A stretch of DNA of 64,000 bases from an uncultured Pseudodesulfovibrio sp. (GCF_963677845.1 NZ_OY782498.1:1743518-1807517), one strand, 5' to 3'; counted from the first letter of the stretch, positions 17,829 through 26,875 are shown. The notes: generated by a model from the sequence alone, not told the origin. Program-made: numbers and translations.

Positions 17829-18425
17829 ATGTTTTTTTCCACTTTACCCATTGACCTTAATCTTTTTCTTCTCATCAACCAGCAGTGGCGACTGGATATT
17901 CTTGACATAATCATGCCTGTTCTTTCTTCCATGCCGGTACTGCTGATAGCTTTGGGACTCTCGCTTGCCTGGGCCATTTTCAAAGGCGGCAGGAAACAGA
18001 TCATATACTTTCTCATTCTATTCGCAGGAATGGGGCTCGCTGACTTCTCAACAAAAATTATCAAAGATGAAGTCGGCAGAGTCCGTCCTCTCAATGCCGT
18101 AGCAGAAACCTTTTTTGTCGAAGATGGGAGATGGCAGACCCGGCCATCCGGCTTTGTCCAAACCAAGGAACGCGGGACCTCATACGCATCAGCTCATTGT
18201 GCCAACACCATGAGTCTCGCACTGCTCTCCATGCTTCTGTGGCCCGCACTCAAAAAATGGCCGTTGTTTCTCCCGCTCGCCGTAGGATATTCCCGCGTCT
18301 ATCTCGGCAAGCATTACCCCACAGATGTTCTGGCCGGATGGCTTACAGGCATCGTCGTTGCAGGGATTGTCTGGCTTCTTTGGAAGGAACTGGAGCGACG
18401 ATACATGCCGCCCGATCCGATCTAA
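17829..18425 (+). CDS. PAP2-family membrane phosphatase
   Basis: A 198-aa membrane protein with all three phosphatase motifs: KDEVGRVRP (K-x6-RP), SYASAH in place of the common PSGH, and SRVYLGKHYPTDVLAG (SR-x5-H-x3-D). About five hydrophobic helices surround them. The family dephosphorylates phosphatidate, undecaprenyl pyrophosphate or lipid A, so the substrate cannot be fixed. The ATG at 17829 has GGGAG just upstream. Its stop overlaps by four bases that of the convergent VTT-domain gene. Confidence 0.87.
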   Translation: MFFSTLPIDLNLFLLINQQWRLDILDIIMPVLSSMPVLLIALGLSLAWAIFKGGRKQIIYFLILFAGMGLADFSTKIIKDEVGRVRPLNAVAETFFVEDGRWQTRPSGFVQTKERGTSYASAHCANTMSLALLSMLLWPALKKWPLFLPLAVGYSRVYLGKHYPTDVLAGWLTGIVVAGIVWLLWKELERRYMPPDPI

Positions 18426-19138
18426 TCTTCCGACTCAACCAAAGACTTCGCTTCTTTTCTGTATCGGCTGTAGACACGGATTCCCAACCACCCGGACACG
18501 GCAAAAAGCACAACACTCATCCCCACGGACAAAGCCACGCCCATGGTGGACTCTCTGTTCATGCCCGATCCAAACAAGGCAAAGATAAAATTCTGTGGAA
18601 TATATCCCAATGTAGAACCAAGAATAAACGACATCAGGGGAATGGAACTGACCCCGGCTGCAAGATTGGTAATCAAATTACTACCCAATGGAAACAATCG
18701 AATTGCCAGCGCAGTATTAAACGGCTCATGTTGTAAAAAACTATTCACCTTGCCTATCCGATGCCCCAGTTTGCGTTGCACCAAATCCCGACCGCCCATA
18801 CGTGCATAAATAGCCGCTATAGCACAGCCCAACCCGGACCCGACTGTGGCAAGCAATGTGCCACTGAAGACTCCAAAGGCAAATCCTCCAAGAAAGCCGA
18901 CAAGCTGACGAGGAAGCCCCACCGCCGTAAAAGCTGCGCCAACTCCTAGAAAAATGACAATGGAAAGAGGTCCCTTACCGAGCACGTGATCATTGAACCA
19001 TTGCGTATTGGAAAGCATATCTCCCAAACCTACTGCTCGAGAAAGATATACGGCCAGTCCAAGTCCGGCCAACATCACAAGTCCCTTTGCCAGAGACTTA
19101 ATGCTTTTCATGGTGGAATTATTCTTTTCTTTGGTCAT
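18422..19138 (-). CDS. VTT-domain (TVP38/TMEM64, DedA-like) membrane protein
   Basis: A 238-aa polytopic membrane protein. The central region has LGVGAAFTAVGLPRQLVGFLGGFAFGV and GSNLITNLAAGVSSIPLMSF, which are the re-entrant loop segments of the VTT/SNARE-associated family. Relatives act in lipid scrambling and flipping of carrier lipids. I place the start at the ATG at 19136-19138 (AAGGC upstream), where it overlaps the LAB_N-type gene by 20 bases, so the two are translationally linked. Its stop overlaps that of the convergent PAP2 gene. Confidence 0.82.
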   Translation of the reverse strand: MTKEKNNSTMKSIKSLAKGLVMLAGLGLAVYLSRAVGLGDMLSNTQWFNDHVLGKGPLSIVIFLGVGAAFTAVGLPRQLVGFLGGFAFGVFSGTLLATVGSGLGCAIAAIYARMGGRDLVQRKLGHRIGKVNSFLQHEPFNTALAIRLFPLGSNLITNLAAGVSSIPLMSFILGSTLGYIPQNFIFALFGSGMNRESTMGVALSVGMSVVLFAVSGWLGIRVYSRYRKEAKSLVESED

Positions 19139-19385
19139 CGCCTTGCCGTTGTAGCAAATGATAAATAGCCAGCAAACAAAGCTGACCGAGACAGAACAAC
19201 GGATCACGCTGCACTATTCCATAAACGATTCCAGCCATGCAGGATGCCACAAGCATTCCCGCGACTGAACGCGCCAAGGGTTGTACTCCTTTCCGCCACA
19301 TCCGTAAAATGATGATTCGAACGAAAAAAGCCCCCTGCACAAAAACGACGAGGGCCAGGAGCCACCAATAGGCGGGGAGTTGCAT
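19119..19385 (-). CDS. Small LAB_N-domain-like membrane protein
   Basis: An 88-aa protein with about three hydrophobic helices. It matches the pattern of the lipid-A-disaccharide-synthase N-terminal (LAB_N) domain: VVFVQGAFFVRIIILRMW near the N-terminus and VQRDPLFCLGQLCLLAIYHL at the C-terminus. It is a free-standing domain with no LpxB enzyme attached. It lies three bases after a GT2 glycosyltransferase and overlaps the VTT gene, a grouping that suggests a membrane partner for lipid-linked sugar transfer. Confidence 0.75.
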   Translation of the reverse strand: MQLPAYWWLLALVVFVQGAFFVRIIILRMWRKGVQPLARSVAGMLVASCMAGIVYGIVQRDPLFCLGQLCLLAIYHLLQRQGDDQRKE

Positions 19386-19388
19386 AGG

Positions 19389-20111
19389 CTACTTCTTCTC
19401 TTTCACCGTAAATTCGATATGCCGATTGATAAGCCACTTGACGCCGATCAAATCATAAATACCAGCCATGGCACGATCCAGAGTGCCATACTTGGATACT
19501 CCGGTAGCTCGTTCCCGATGATTCACTTTCACTTCCCGAATGCGAACACCCTGCATTTTCATAAGGATGGGGAAATACCGATGCATATTCTTGAATCGAG
19601 GCAATTTACGAAGAAAATCCGCACGCATTACTTTGAGGGAACACCCGGTGTCATGCACACCATCGTCCATAATTCCATCACGAATGGCATTAGCGATCTT
19701 CGAAGATATACGCTTGATAAATGTATCTTTACGCTTAGCACGCCAACCGATGACCATCTCACACTCATCTCCGAACACAGCCAGCATATCAGGAATATCC
19801 GCAGGATCATTTTGCAGATCGGCATCCATGGTGACAACGATATCAGACTGCACAGCGTCGAATCCGGCACAAAAGGCCGCCGACTGCCCTCGGTTCTCAG
19901 CAAAGGCCACATACCTGACTTCATCAAAGTCATCGGCCAATTTCTTTATAATAGAAAGGCTGTTGTCGGTGCTGCAATCATCCACGAATACAGCCTCCCA
20001 AGGCCGTCCGGTAGCATCAGCCGCCGCCCGAATTTCCGCAAACAAGGATTGCAAGTTGTCCTGTTCATTAAAAACCGGCAGGACTACCGAAAATTTTTCT
20101 GTATTGTTCAT
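19389..20111 (-). CDS. Glycosyltransferase family 2 (dolichyl-phosphate mannose synthase/ArnC-like)
   Basis: A 240-aa GT-A enzyme without membrane anchors. It shows SVVLPVFNEQDNL, VFVDDCSTDNS, the metal-binding DADLQNDP and the C-terminal RERATGVSKYG segment. These features fit polyprenyl-phosphate glycosyltransferases that load a sugar from a nucleotide donor on to a lipid carrier. ATG at 20109-20111 is used, although no clear ribosome site is visible; an in-frame TTG at 20174 is possible. It is the first gene of an overlapping set with the LAB_N and VTT genes. Confidence 0.85.
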   Translation of the reverse strand: MNNTEKFSVVLPVFNEQDNLQSLFAEIRAAADATGRPWEAVFVDDCSTDNSLSIIKKLADDFDEVRYVAFAENRGQSAAFCAGFDAVQSDIVVTMDADLQNDPADIPDMLAVFGDECEMVIGWRAKRKDTFIKRISSKIANAIRDGIMDDGVHDTGCSLKVMRADFLRKLPRFKNMHRYFPILMKMQGVRIREVKVNHRERATGVSKYGTLDRAMAGIYDLIGVKWLINRHIEFTVKEKK

Positions 20112-20228
20112 AGGGTGATGATGTACGGAATTCGAAGCCGGTTGTAAACTTTTTGCTGGCCATTTCACCACCAACCACTAGCTTTTCTCTACTTTCCGTT
20201 TTTTTTTCGAGGAATGAAGAAATAGATG

Positions 20229-20257
20229 TTGACAAAAAGACACCATCCACCTAGAAC
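20229..20257 (+). promoter_or_regulatory. Promoter of first initiator tRNA
   Basis: TTGACA (20229-20234), a 17-base spacer and TAGAAC (20252-20257), ending about 15 bases before the tRNA. The same arrangement is repeated before the second copy. Confidence 0.8.
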
Positions 20258-20272
20258 CTCTTTCTCACGTGT

Positions 20273-20349
<77 letters not shown>

Positions 20350-20357
20350 AAGAAATC

Positions 20358-20400
20358 AAACGGTTACATCTGAATGGATGTGACCGTTTTTCTTTTTATT
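20358..20400 (+). terminator. Terminator of first initiator tRNA
   Basis: A 13-bp stem (AAACGGTTACATC with GATGTGACCGTTT, one G:U pair), a 6-base loop and a T-rich tail, starting nine bases after the tRNA. Confidence 0.88.
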
Positions 20401-20410
20401 TTCTTTTCTG

Positions 20411-20439
20411 TTGACAAAAGTTCATCAGCCACCTAGAAC
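20411..20439 (+). promoter_or_regulatory. Promoter of second initiator tRNA
   Basis: TTGACA (20411-20416), a 17-base spacer and TAGAAC (20434-20439). The -10 side and the leader down to the tRNA are identical to copy 1; part of the spacer differs. Confidence 0.8.
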
Positions 20440-20454
20440 CTCTTTCTCACGTGT

Positions 20455-20531
<77 letters not shown>

Positions 20532-20540
20532 AAGGATATC

Positions 20541-20572
20541 AAGCGGTTACATCTAATTAGATGTAACCGCTT
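20541..20572 (+). terminator. Terminator of second initiator tRNA
   Basis: A 32-bp perfect palindrome built from arms starting AAGCGGTTACATCTAA, followed by a TTTTCTTTTTT tail. It resembles the first tRNA's terminator but the stem is now perfectly paired. Confidence 0.9.
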
Positions 20573-20842
20573 TTCTTTTTTATATAACAAGAAGAAATGC
20601 CCAGCAGATTTTTCTCAAAAAATCTCAAACTTGAATGACCATGTGCCACCAATCAAGCCAACTTCGTGTCGTGGTCAAGGATAAAAAAAGATCCGCCTAG
20701 ACACCTACGAACACCCTAAACAGATGGACTGACTGAAGCCAAAGGGGTAGTATCAGCATAGATTCCCACCTCCCCTACGAAGACTATTCGAAAACGATTT
20801 CTTTTTATCAGCGTCATCATACAATCAACTCTGGCGGCCACT
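20573..20842. other. Gene-free stretch after the tRNA pair
   Basis: About 270 bases with no convincing ORF, RNA gene or repeat. Although it lies downstream of tRNA genes, I found no copy of a tRNA 3' end and no integrase remnant. It may carry the promoter of the small coiled-coil gene at 20843. Confidence 0.35.
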
Positions 20843-21307
20843 ATGCGCATCTTGATCATTCCCATGATACTCCTTATCTCATTTATCATCTATCTCGCTT
20901 TTTCTAACCCGAATATGATTGTTGTTTCTGAAAATCTGAAACTCAACGATATTTCGAACCAAACCCGTGAAGCAATCCAAGGCAAAAACTTCTGGAAACA
21001 TCAGTTAAACGAAGTAAAACGGCTCAAAATGCAACTTAAAGAGAATCTTGCATTAAACAAAAGACAAAGAGAGGAGCATATTCAACTGTTGAAAAGAATA
21101 CAGTCAAGAGAAGAAGATAACTCTTTCAAGTCATTAACTTCGGATCAAAAGGAAACACTCTGGGCCACGAAAGAAGCAAATATGATTAGAGAGATAAAAG
21201 ACATCAACAGGCAATATGAACACAGTAAGCAGATTGTCACAGACGATTTCCCCGAACTCAACAAACTCATGGAAAAAATCGAAGGTCACATCAAAACTCT
21301 TAATTAA
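20843..21307 (+). CDS. Hypothetical membrane-anchored coiled-coil protein
   Basis: A 154-aa protein of unknown function. One N-terminal hydrophobic helix (residues 2-23) is followed by a very polar region (about 45-150) rich in Lys, Glu, Gln and Leu with coiled-coil character (KRLKMQLKENLALNKRQREE). It has no cysteines. The N-terminal helix could be a signal anchor with the coil in the periplasm. The preceding TGGCGG is a weak ribosome site. AT-rich codon use differs a little from the core genes around it. Confidence 0.65.
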   Translation: MRILIIPMILLISFIIYLAFSNPNMIVVSENLKLNDISNQTREAIQGKNFWKHQLNEVKRLKMQLKENLALNKRQREEHIQLLKRIQSREEDNSFKSLTSDQKETLWATKEANMIREIKDINRQYEHSKQIVTDDFPELNKLMEKIEGHIKTLN

Positions 21308-21413
21308 AAAAAGAAAAGCCAAAGAAAAAGGTAGGTCCACCGAAGACATGAAATAAAAGGAATCTATGCAACCCAGCTCATACACATATAATTGGAATAA
21401 AAATTCGACAGTA

Positions 21414-22436
21414 CTATTTCTGGACTGTCTGTAAAAATCGAACAAGCGTACGACAAATAACTTGATCGTACTTCCGTTCGTTAGTGACAAGTTCAGCAGC
21501 AGCATTAATCGGTGGGATGCAAGTGCGATAGGCACAATCCGTAATCATGGCACAATAGGAGTCAGCCACAGCGGCGATTCGCCCCAACTGGCCAATACTC
21601 TCGCCTTTCAATTTATTGGGATAACCGGTGCCATTGAGTCGTTCATGATGCTGAATGACAGGTTCGACAATCTCCTGCCGCGTCAAATTCAACTTTGTCA
21701 AAAGTTCCACCCCGGCATTAGGGTGCTCTCGCATAGTTCGCCGTTCGGAAGTGGTAAGTTGTTGGGGTTTTCCAAGCATCAATGGAGAAAGGCGCGACAT
21801 ACCAATATCATATAATAGGAAACCTAGCGCTATTGTTTCCAAAAGCTCAAGCGTCATATCCCCCTTATTCAATTCCACATATATGGCTAAAGCAATGATT
21901 GACGCATTAATACGCCGTCTTTCTATGGAAAGATCTGCATGCACATCCTTGACTAATCGAGCAATACGTTGCGGATTCTGAATCAAATAAACACAAAGAG
22001 ACTCGACAGCGCGTTGTAAATCTTCAAGATGCCCTGCCAAATGGTGGGTATAGAGTGCCCCCTGCCGACGATTTAATTCATTAATAAAGAGCCCGGCTTT
22101 CTCTTCCCAAGTCAAATTTGGATCTTCAAGAGCAGTATCAAGATTACAAGCAACACATTCAGTATATTGTTCGATTTGATTACGAGAAAAAAACAGTAAA
22201 CCCTTTTCGCTCAATTCTCTGACTTTGCCGCGTAAATGGCGATCGAGGTCTCGCCCAGCAACATACACAGGCGACAAAACCCGAATATCTTCCTTCCAAT
22301 GGAAAAGATTCACAGGATACTGCTGCCGAGGAAAACAATCTAAAATATTTGGATCTATCTGATTATAATCTTCAGTACTTATACCGTCTGAACAATCAAC
22401 TTCCTTGACGCCCAGCATATTCTCTTTGATTGCCAT
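21414..22436 (-). CDS. Degenerate HD-GYP domain protein
   Basis: A 340-aa cytoplasmic protein. The C-terminal part (about 165-335) is an HD-GYP domain, with HPNAG (238-242), HHERLNGTGYP (263-273) and a DSYCAMITD match to the usual DxYDALT segment. The catalytic HDxGK is changed to YDIGM (209-213), and the upstream histidine position is also not His, so metal binding and cyclic-di-GMP hydrolysis are probably lost. The N-terminal 150 residues are unassigned and contain CVAC. Start at 22436 has AGAGG upstream. It may be a binding effector rather than an enzyme (inference). Confidence 0.82.
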   Translation of the reverse strand: MAIKENMLGVKEVDCSDGISTEDYNQIDPNILDCFPRQQYPVNLFHWKEDIRVLSPVYVAGRDLDRHLRGKVRELSEKGLLFFSRNQIEQYTECVACNLDTALEDPNLTWEEKAGLFINELNRRQGALYTHHLAGHLEDLQRAVESLCVYLIQNPQRIARLVKDVHADLSIERRRINASIIALAIYVELNKGDMTLELLETIALGFLLYDIGMSRLSPLMLGKPQQLTTSERRTMREHPNAGVELLTKLNLTRQEIVEPVIQHHERLNGTGYPNKLKGESIGQLGRIAAVADSYCAMITDCAYRTCIPPINAAAELVTNERKYDQVICRTLVRFLQTVQK

Positions 22437-22685
22437 AAACCTCTGCCGAATCCCGAACGTATCTTTGAGTTCATATTCATAACTAAAACCAGATTATCAC
22501 CGATAAAAACGTGTTTAAAACACTCAGTATCAATTCCCCTAAGTTCGCCTCGGACATATTGTCAAGCGCACCCTCAAGGAAAAACCGAAAAATCAATACA
22601 CTACAATTTGATATTACGCCAAGAAAATTAGCATACTGAATCCCAAGTACGATATTCTCGTCAAATTAACATTCTGTACAAAAAA

Positions 22686-22711
22686 AAGGTCCAGCCTTTC
22701 GGCTGAACCTT
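22686..22711 (-). terminator. Terminator of the retention-module gene
   Basis: A hairpin with AAGGTCCAGCC on one side and GGCTGAACCTT on the other, a short TTTC loop and an A-rich left flank that gives a T tract on the minus strand. It lies 26 bases past the stop. The right flank is T-rich, so it could also act on plus-strand transcripts. Confidence 0.88.
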
Positions 22712-22736
22712 TTCTTTTTTTATATATAATGGTAAT

Positions 22737-23360
22737 TTATACGTATTCTGGAGAATCTATTATAAGCTGAACAGTATCACTAACTGAATCATACCCGTCA
22801 GCAAAAGATCCCATCGGCATTTCATGAACGACCGGAATCGAAGTTGCCCCCAAAAGACTGACCGCAACGAATTCACTCCCAACATTGTCATTGTTGTCAC
22901 CGAAGAAAAGGTCATCAGGAGTCAGAATGTCGAGCGAAGAAGAATCCTCAGCATCTTCCGGTATCATTAACGGCTCAAGCCATTCATTTGGTGAGATGGT
23001 ATCGCCATCCCCATCGCCTGTCGCAGAGTTGTCCATAATGCCACCAGCAGCCGTCTCAATGGATTGATCTGCATCATTAAAAGCAAAAAGGTAGATATCG
23101 CCGGGAACTTCTTCACCTCCCTTCAGTTCAAATGAAGGAAGTGCATTTTCCTGAGCCAGAGTCAGATAGTTCTTGATAACGACAGAACCACCGCCCTCCC
23201 CGGTAAAGACAAGATCATTACCGTTGCATGAAAAAACGACTTCAGAAACAAAGAAGGTAAATTTGACTGGTACGTCCGATGAAACCTGATACTCAACAAC
23301 CTCTCCTGCTTTAGGCAAGGAGACTTCAAGATTTGATGTGGAACTGATCTTGTCCGCCAT
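22737..23360 (-). CDS. Stand-alone LapA-like retention-module protein
   Basis: A 207-aa acidic protein. Residues about 12-95 look like the N-terminal retention module of giant type I-secreted adhesins, with AGEVVEYQV, FSCNGNDLVFTGEGGG and LPSFELKGGEEVPG. At residues 103-106 is TAAG, the motif cut by LapG in LapA, at nearly the same distance from the N-terminus (107-110 in LapA). The protein then ends after about 100 acidic residues with none of the repeats or type I secretion signal of such adhesins. ATG at 23358-23360 follows AGGAGG. It has its own promoter and terminator, so it does not look like a broken gene. Confidence 0.72.
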   Translation of the reverse strand: MADKISSTSNLEVSLPKAGEVVEYQVSSDVPVKFTFFVSEVVFSCNGNDLVFTGEGGGSVVIKNYLTLAQENALPSFELKGGEEVPGDIYLFAFNDADQSIETAAGGIMDNSATGDGDGDTISPNEWLEPLMIPEDAEDSSSLDILTPDDLFFGDNNDNVGSEFVAVSLLGATSIPVVHEMPMGSFADGYDSVSDTVQLIIDSPEYV

Positions 23361-23783
23361 AAGATCCTCCTGGAGCATTTATAGAAAAAGTCTAAAAAAC
23401 AATCATTCCATAGTGCTTGTTTAAAAATAGCCGAAATCAATGATTTTCGTCAACCAAATAAACACTTACAATCCGATATGTTAGAATGTGAATAACTCAG
23501 CACCCCCCGAAGACATTACAAGCAGCCCTTTATTGGCAGCAATTTTTAATCATAGGCGTTTACAGCAGAATTTAATATTTTTCCACAGCTCAATGTTGAT
23601 AAAAAAAGACACATCACACATACCCCCCTAGCGTATTACCCGACATCAAACTGACAATCATTTGATTTTCATGCAAAAATAAAACCAAAAAAATAACAAT
23701 AAAAACACCTACGCATTTGCCTTTGTTCCTGTTGAAACATATTGTACCGATATTTCTTCAACCATTGTCGGGCGTTCATAATC
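23361..23783. other. Gene-free divergent intergenic region
   Basis: About 420 AT-rich bases between the divergent retention-module and FKBP-fusion genes. The right-hand gene's promoter is not obvious. The left-hand gene's candidate promoter is listed separately. No repeat or RNA gene recognised. Confidence 0.4.
23424..23453 (-). promoter_or_regulatory. Candidate promoter of the retention-module gene
   Basis: On the minus strand TTGACG (23448-23453), an 18-base spacer and TATTTT (23424-23429), about 65 bases upstream of the start codon. Confidence 0.5.
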
Positions 23784-24854
23784 ATGATCACATTCAAAGA
23801 TACAACCATCGGCGCACTAGAATTTACTGTCCGGTGGGAACATAACAACATTCAACACGAAGAATGGTTCCTTGGCCGGAAATTTAATCCGGTCAATGAC
23901 GTTTTTCCTCGTGGTATGCGTGAATCTCTGGAAGGAAAAGGTGTCGGAGACTCGGTAACAATCACCTACGAACCACGCATGTGTATTCCGCGACACAAGG
24001 AAAGCATGGTTCAAACCTTCGACTTGGACCGTTTGCGGCCCAAGACCATACAGGGAGAGTCCATTGTTCCCCGTGAAGGAAGATTCTACCCCCAAGGACA
24101 TATCAACGGTCTGCTGGATGTTTATCCAGACACCCTCACCCCTTTTCGCCTGACACAAATAGATGATGAGACTTTTACAGCTGATCGTAATCACCCTTTA
24201 TCAACTATCCCTGTCACCATAACAGCTACCATTCAATACATGGAAGAACGCGGGACTGGTACGTATGGTTCTCTTACTCACTGGCGCGAAAAAATATGTG
24301 ATTGGGGTCCAGGCATGCAGGCAACGCATGATGACGAGCCGACAGATTTTTTCCATCCGGCGTTCTTTGATCGAAAAGCTACAGAGGATACCCCCTTCAG
24401 CCCACCTCCTGTGGATGTCACAGCGAAACAAAATCTTGAAAATGCTTACGCCCGCTTCATCAAACCAGATATGCGCGTCCTCGATTTCTCCATGGGTACA
24501 GAGCGTCCCCAAGGCAAATTTGACGCAGCAATCTGCACTTTCTCTGTCGAATACATGCACAGGCCAGTAGATATCATCCGGTATGTCAGCCACTTTTTGG
24601 AACCCGGCGCCCCCATTGTCATAGGATTCTCAAACACGTTCGACGAGTCCAACGTCATTCAAGGTTGGAAAGAAATGCATGAATTCGAGCGCATGGGGCT
24701 GGTCTTGGAATACCTACGCTTTACCAAACTCGACAATGAAGCAGGAACCCTCTCATTCCGTAACGACTGGCGACAGAAGGATGATCCCCTCTTCAGGGAA
24801 ACCAAAGGAGTCAGTGACCCGATCTATGTCGTCTATGGACACAAAGCGAAATAA
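23784..24854 (+). CDS. FKBP/SlyD-like domain fused to a methyltransferase-like domain
   Basis: A 356-aa fusion. Residues about 5-155 resemble a SlyD-type FKBP prolyl isomerase: FPRGMRESLEGKGVGDSV, and TADRNHPLS, which matches the SlyD NHPLAGK strand. Residues about 215-350 resemble a class I SAM methyltransferase: MRVLDFSMG, then FDAAICTFSVEYMHRPVD, EPGAPIVIGFSN and EFERMGLVLEYLR. Only about 14 residues separate the motif I-like strand from FDAAICTF, so the usual cofactor-binding region is missing and the motif I glycines are not conserved. Enzyme activity of the second half is doubtful. Start at 23784 is preferred by domain content; its ribosome site is weak. Confidence 0.75.
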   Translation: MITFKDTTIGALEFTVRWEHNNIQHEEWFLGRKFNPVNDVFPRGMRESLEGKGVGDSVTITYEPRMCIPRHKESMVQTFDLDRLRPKTIQGESIVPREGRFYPQGHINGLLDVYPDTLTPFRLTQIDDETFTADRNHPLSTIPVTITATIQYMEERGTGTYGSLTHWREKICDWGPGMQATHDDEPTDFFHPAFFDRKATEDTPFSPPPVDVTAKQNLENAYARFIKPDMRVLDFSMGTERPQGKFDAAICTFSVEYMHRPVDIIRYVSHFLEPGAPIVIGFSNTFDESNVIQGWKEMHEFERMGLVLEYLRFTKLDNEAGTLSFRNDWRQKDDPLFRETKGVSDPIYVVYGHKAK

Positions 24855-24855
24855 A

Positions 24856-24895
24856 AAAAGCCCCGGAGAATAATTCTCCGGGGCTTTCATTTTTA
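24856..24895. terminator. Bidirectional terminator between the FKBP fusion and thiC
   Basis: AAAGCCCCGGAGAAT and ATTCTCCGGGGCTTT are perfect arms separated by a single base, flanked by A and T tracts. It serves both convergent genes. Confidence 0.92.
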
Positions 24896-24905
24896 TAAAC
24901 CAAAC

Positions 24906-26216
24906 TTAGTCATCCAATTGAATATCTTTACCTTCCAACACACGGTTCATGTTGCGCACTGCGCACATCTTACCGCACATAGAGCAGGAATCCTCATGTT
25001 CGGGCTTGGAAGATTCACGGTACTCGTGAGGACGAACCGGGTCCATTGCGAGGTTGAACATGGCTTTCCAATCAAGAGCGGCGCGGGCTGTGGACATTTT
25101 GTCATCCCAATCGCGTGCACCAGGGTATCCTTTTGCGATATCGGCGGCATGAGCAGCGATACGCGTAGCGATAATCCCCTCTTTCATATCCTCCATAGTT
25201 GGCAAACGCAGATGTTCAGCCGGAGTGACGTAACACAGGAAATCCGCACCAGACATACCAGCGATGGCTCCACCAATGGCAGAAGTAATATGATCGTAAC
25301 CAGGGGCAACATCTGTCACGATAGGACCGAGCACGTAAAACGGCGCTCCGTGGCACAATCTTTTTTCCATCATCATGTTACCGGCAATCTCACCCATAGC
25401 CATATGACCCGGGCCTTCAATCATAACCTGAACATTTCGCTCCCAGGCACGCTTTGTCAGCTCGCCCAAAGTGATAAGTTCCTCCACCTGACAAGCGTCA
25501 GTAGCGTCATGCAAACAACCGGGACGGCAACCATCGCCAAGGCTCAAGGTAACATCATACTCTTCACAAATGTCGAGCAGACGGTCAAAATGCTCGTAGA
25601 ACGGATTCTCTGCATTATTGATTTCCATCCACGTGAAGAGCAAAGACCCACCGCGTGAGACAATATTGGTCAGTCGCTTGGCATCCTTGACTTTTTCTGC
25701 GGTATGCTTGTTCAAACCGCAGTGAATGGTCAGGAAATCCACACCGTCTTCAACATGACGTTGCACGACATCAAAGAACTCATCCACAGTGATATCCTGC
25801 AAATTCTTGTCATAGAATCCTACAGCATCATAAATGGGCACTGTGCCGACCATGGCCGGAGACATCTTCACCAATTTCTGCCGAAACTCTTGTGTCTTTC
25901 CGTAGCAGGACAAGTCCATAATGGCCTCGGCCTTGAGGTCCAACGCAGCTTGAACCTTGTCCAATTCCGGGTCCACATCGCTGCAGTCCTTGGAAATACC
26001 CAGGTTAACGTTGATCTTGATACGCATGCCTTCGCCAACGGCTTCGGCATCCAGATTGGTGTGATTCTTATTGGCCGGGATAATAACAGTTCCCTTGGCC
26101 ATACGTTCCATAAGGTCCTCGATACGGATATTTTCCTTACGAGCCACGGTTTCCATCTGGGGGGTGACAATGCCTTTCCGAGCCGCGTCCATCTGAGTGG
26201 TGTATGATGCTGCCAT
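24906..26216 (-). CDS. thiC: Phosphomethylpyrimidine synthase ThiC
   Basis: A 436-aa radical SAM enzyme that converts aminoimidazole ribotide to HMP phosphate, the pyrimidine of thiamine. It is the compact form without the N-terminal extension of E. coli ThiC. Visible marks are [16 protein letters not shown] and the C-terminal cluster motif CSMCGKMC, where spacing after the second Cys is three residues. Start at 26216 has AAGGAG upstream. It is the last gene of the riboswitch-controlled thi operon, two bases after thiE. Confidence 0.96.
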   Translation of the reverse strand: MAASYTTQMDAARKGIVTPQMETVARKENIRIEDLMERMAKGTVIIPANKNHTNLDAEAVGEGMRIKINVNLGISKDCSDVDPELDKVQAALDLKAEAIMDLSCYGKTQEFRQKLVKMSPAMVGTVPIYDAVGFYDKNLQDITVDEFFDVVQRHVEDGVDFLTIHCGLNKHTAEKVKDAKRLTNIVSRGGSLLFTWMEINNAENPFYEHFDRLLDICEEYDVTLSLGDGCRPGCLHDATDACQVEELITLGELTKRAWERNVQVMIEGPGHMAMGEIAGNMMMEKRLCHGAPFYVLGPIVTDVAPGYDHITSAIGGAIAGMSGADFLCYVTPAEHLRLPTMEDMKEGIIATRIAAHAADIAKGYPGARDWDDKMSTARAALDWKAMFNLAMDPVRPHEYRESSKPEHEDSCSMCGKMCAVRNMNRVLEGKDIQLDD

Positions 26217-26218
26217 GC

Positions 26219-26875
26219 TTACTCCTTCGCTGCTTCAATCTCATGACGAAGCGCGTTGATTTTTTCGTTTATATTTTTATCACCGACAATTTCAGTCACT
26301 ATCGCCACGCAAGATGCGCCACGTCGTACAACTTCGCCAATGTTATGTTCCTTGATGCCGCCGATAGCCACAAAGGGGATATCAACATTATTGACGACAT
26401 AATCCAGATATTCGAACCCCACGGGGTCTACAACATCTTCCTTGGTATAGGTTTTAAAAATCGGTCCGACACCGATGTAATCTGCACCACGCTTGACTGC
26501 ATCACGAGCCTCAGCCGGACTGTGGGTCGACAGGCCAATAGCCATATCTTCCCCCACCAGTCGACGTACAGCTTCCACAGGCAGATCTTCCTGCCCAATA
26601 TGAACGCCGTCCGCGCCTACCAATCGAGCCAATTCGATATCGTCATTGACGATAAATGCAGCTCCGGCCTCACGGGTCATATCTCGAATAACAAGACACT
26701 CCTCGTACTTGGCGCCCATCTTCTTTTCCTTTTCGCGGTACTGAACCAGCTTGATCCCGCTGTCCAACATTTCCCGTACAACATCTATATTAGACCGGCC
26801 CAACGAAAATTTTTCGCCAGTCAGACAATATATATCCGTATCAAGAATAGTATTTCGCGTAATTATCCGCGCCAT
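26219..26875 (-). CDS. thiE: Thiamine phosphate synthase ThiE
   Basis: A 218-aa TIM-barrel enzyme that joins HMP pyrophosphate and thiazole phosphate. It has [43 protein letters not shown] and [13 protein letters not shown], all standard ThiE segments. A TAATG overlap ties its start to the end of thiF, and AAGGAGG precedes it. No thiD or thiM appears in this operon, so HMP-phosphate kinase must be encoded elsewhere. Confidence 0.94.
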   Translation of the reverse strand: MARIITRNTILDTDIYCLTGEKFSLGRSNIDVVREMLDSGIKLVQYREKEKKMGAKYEECLVIRDMTREAGAAFIVNDDIELARLVGADGVHIGQEDLPVEAVRRLVGEDMAIGLSTHSPAEARDAVKRGADYIGVGPIFKTYTKEDVVDPVGFEYLDYVVNNVDIPFVAIGGIKEHNIGEVVRRGASCVAIVTEIVGDKNINEKINALRHEIEAAKE

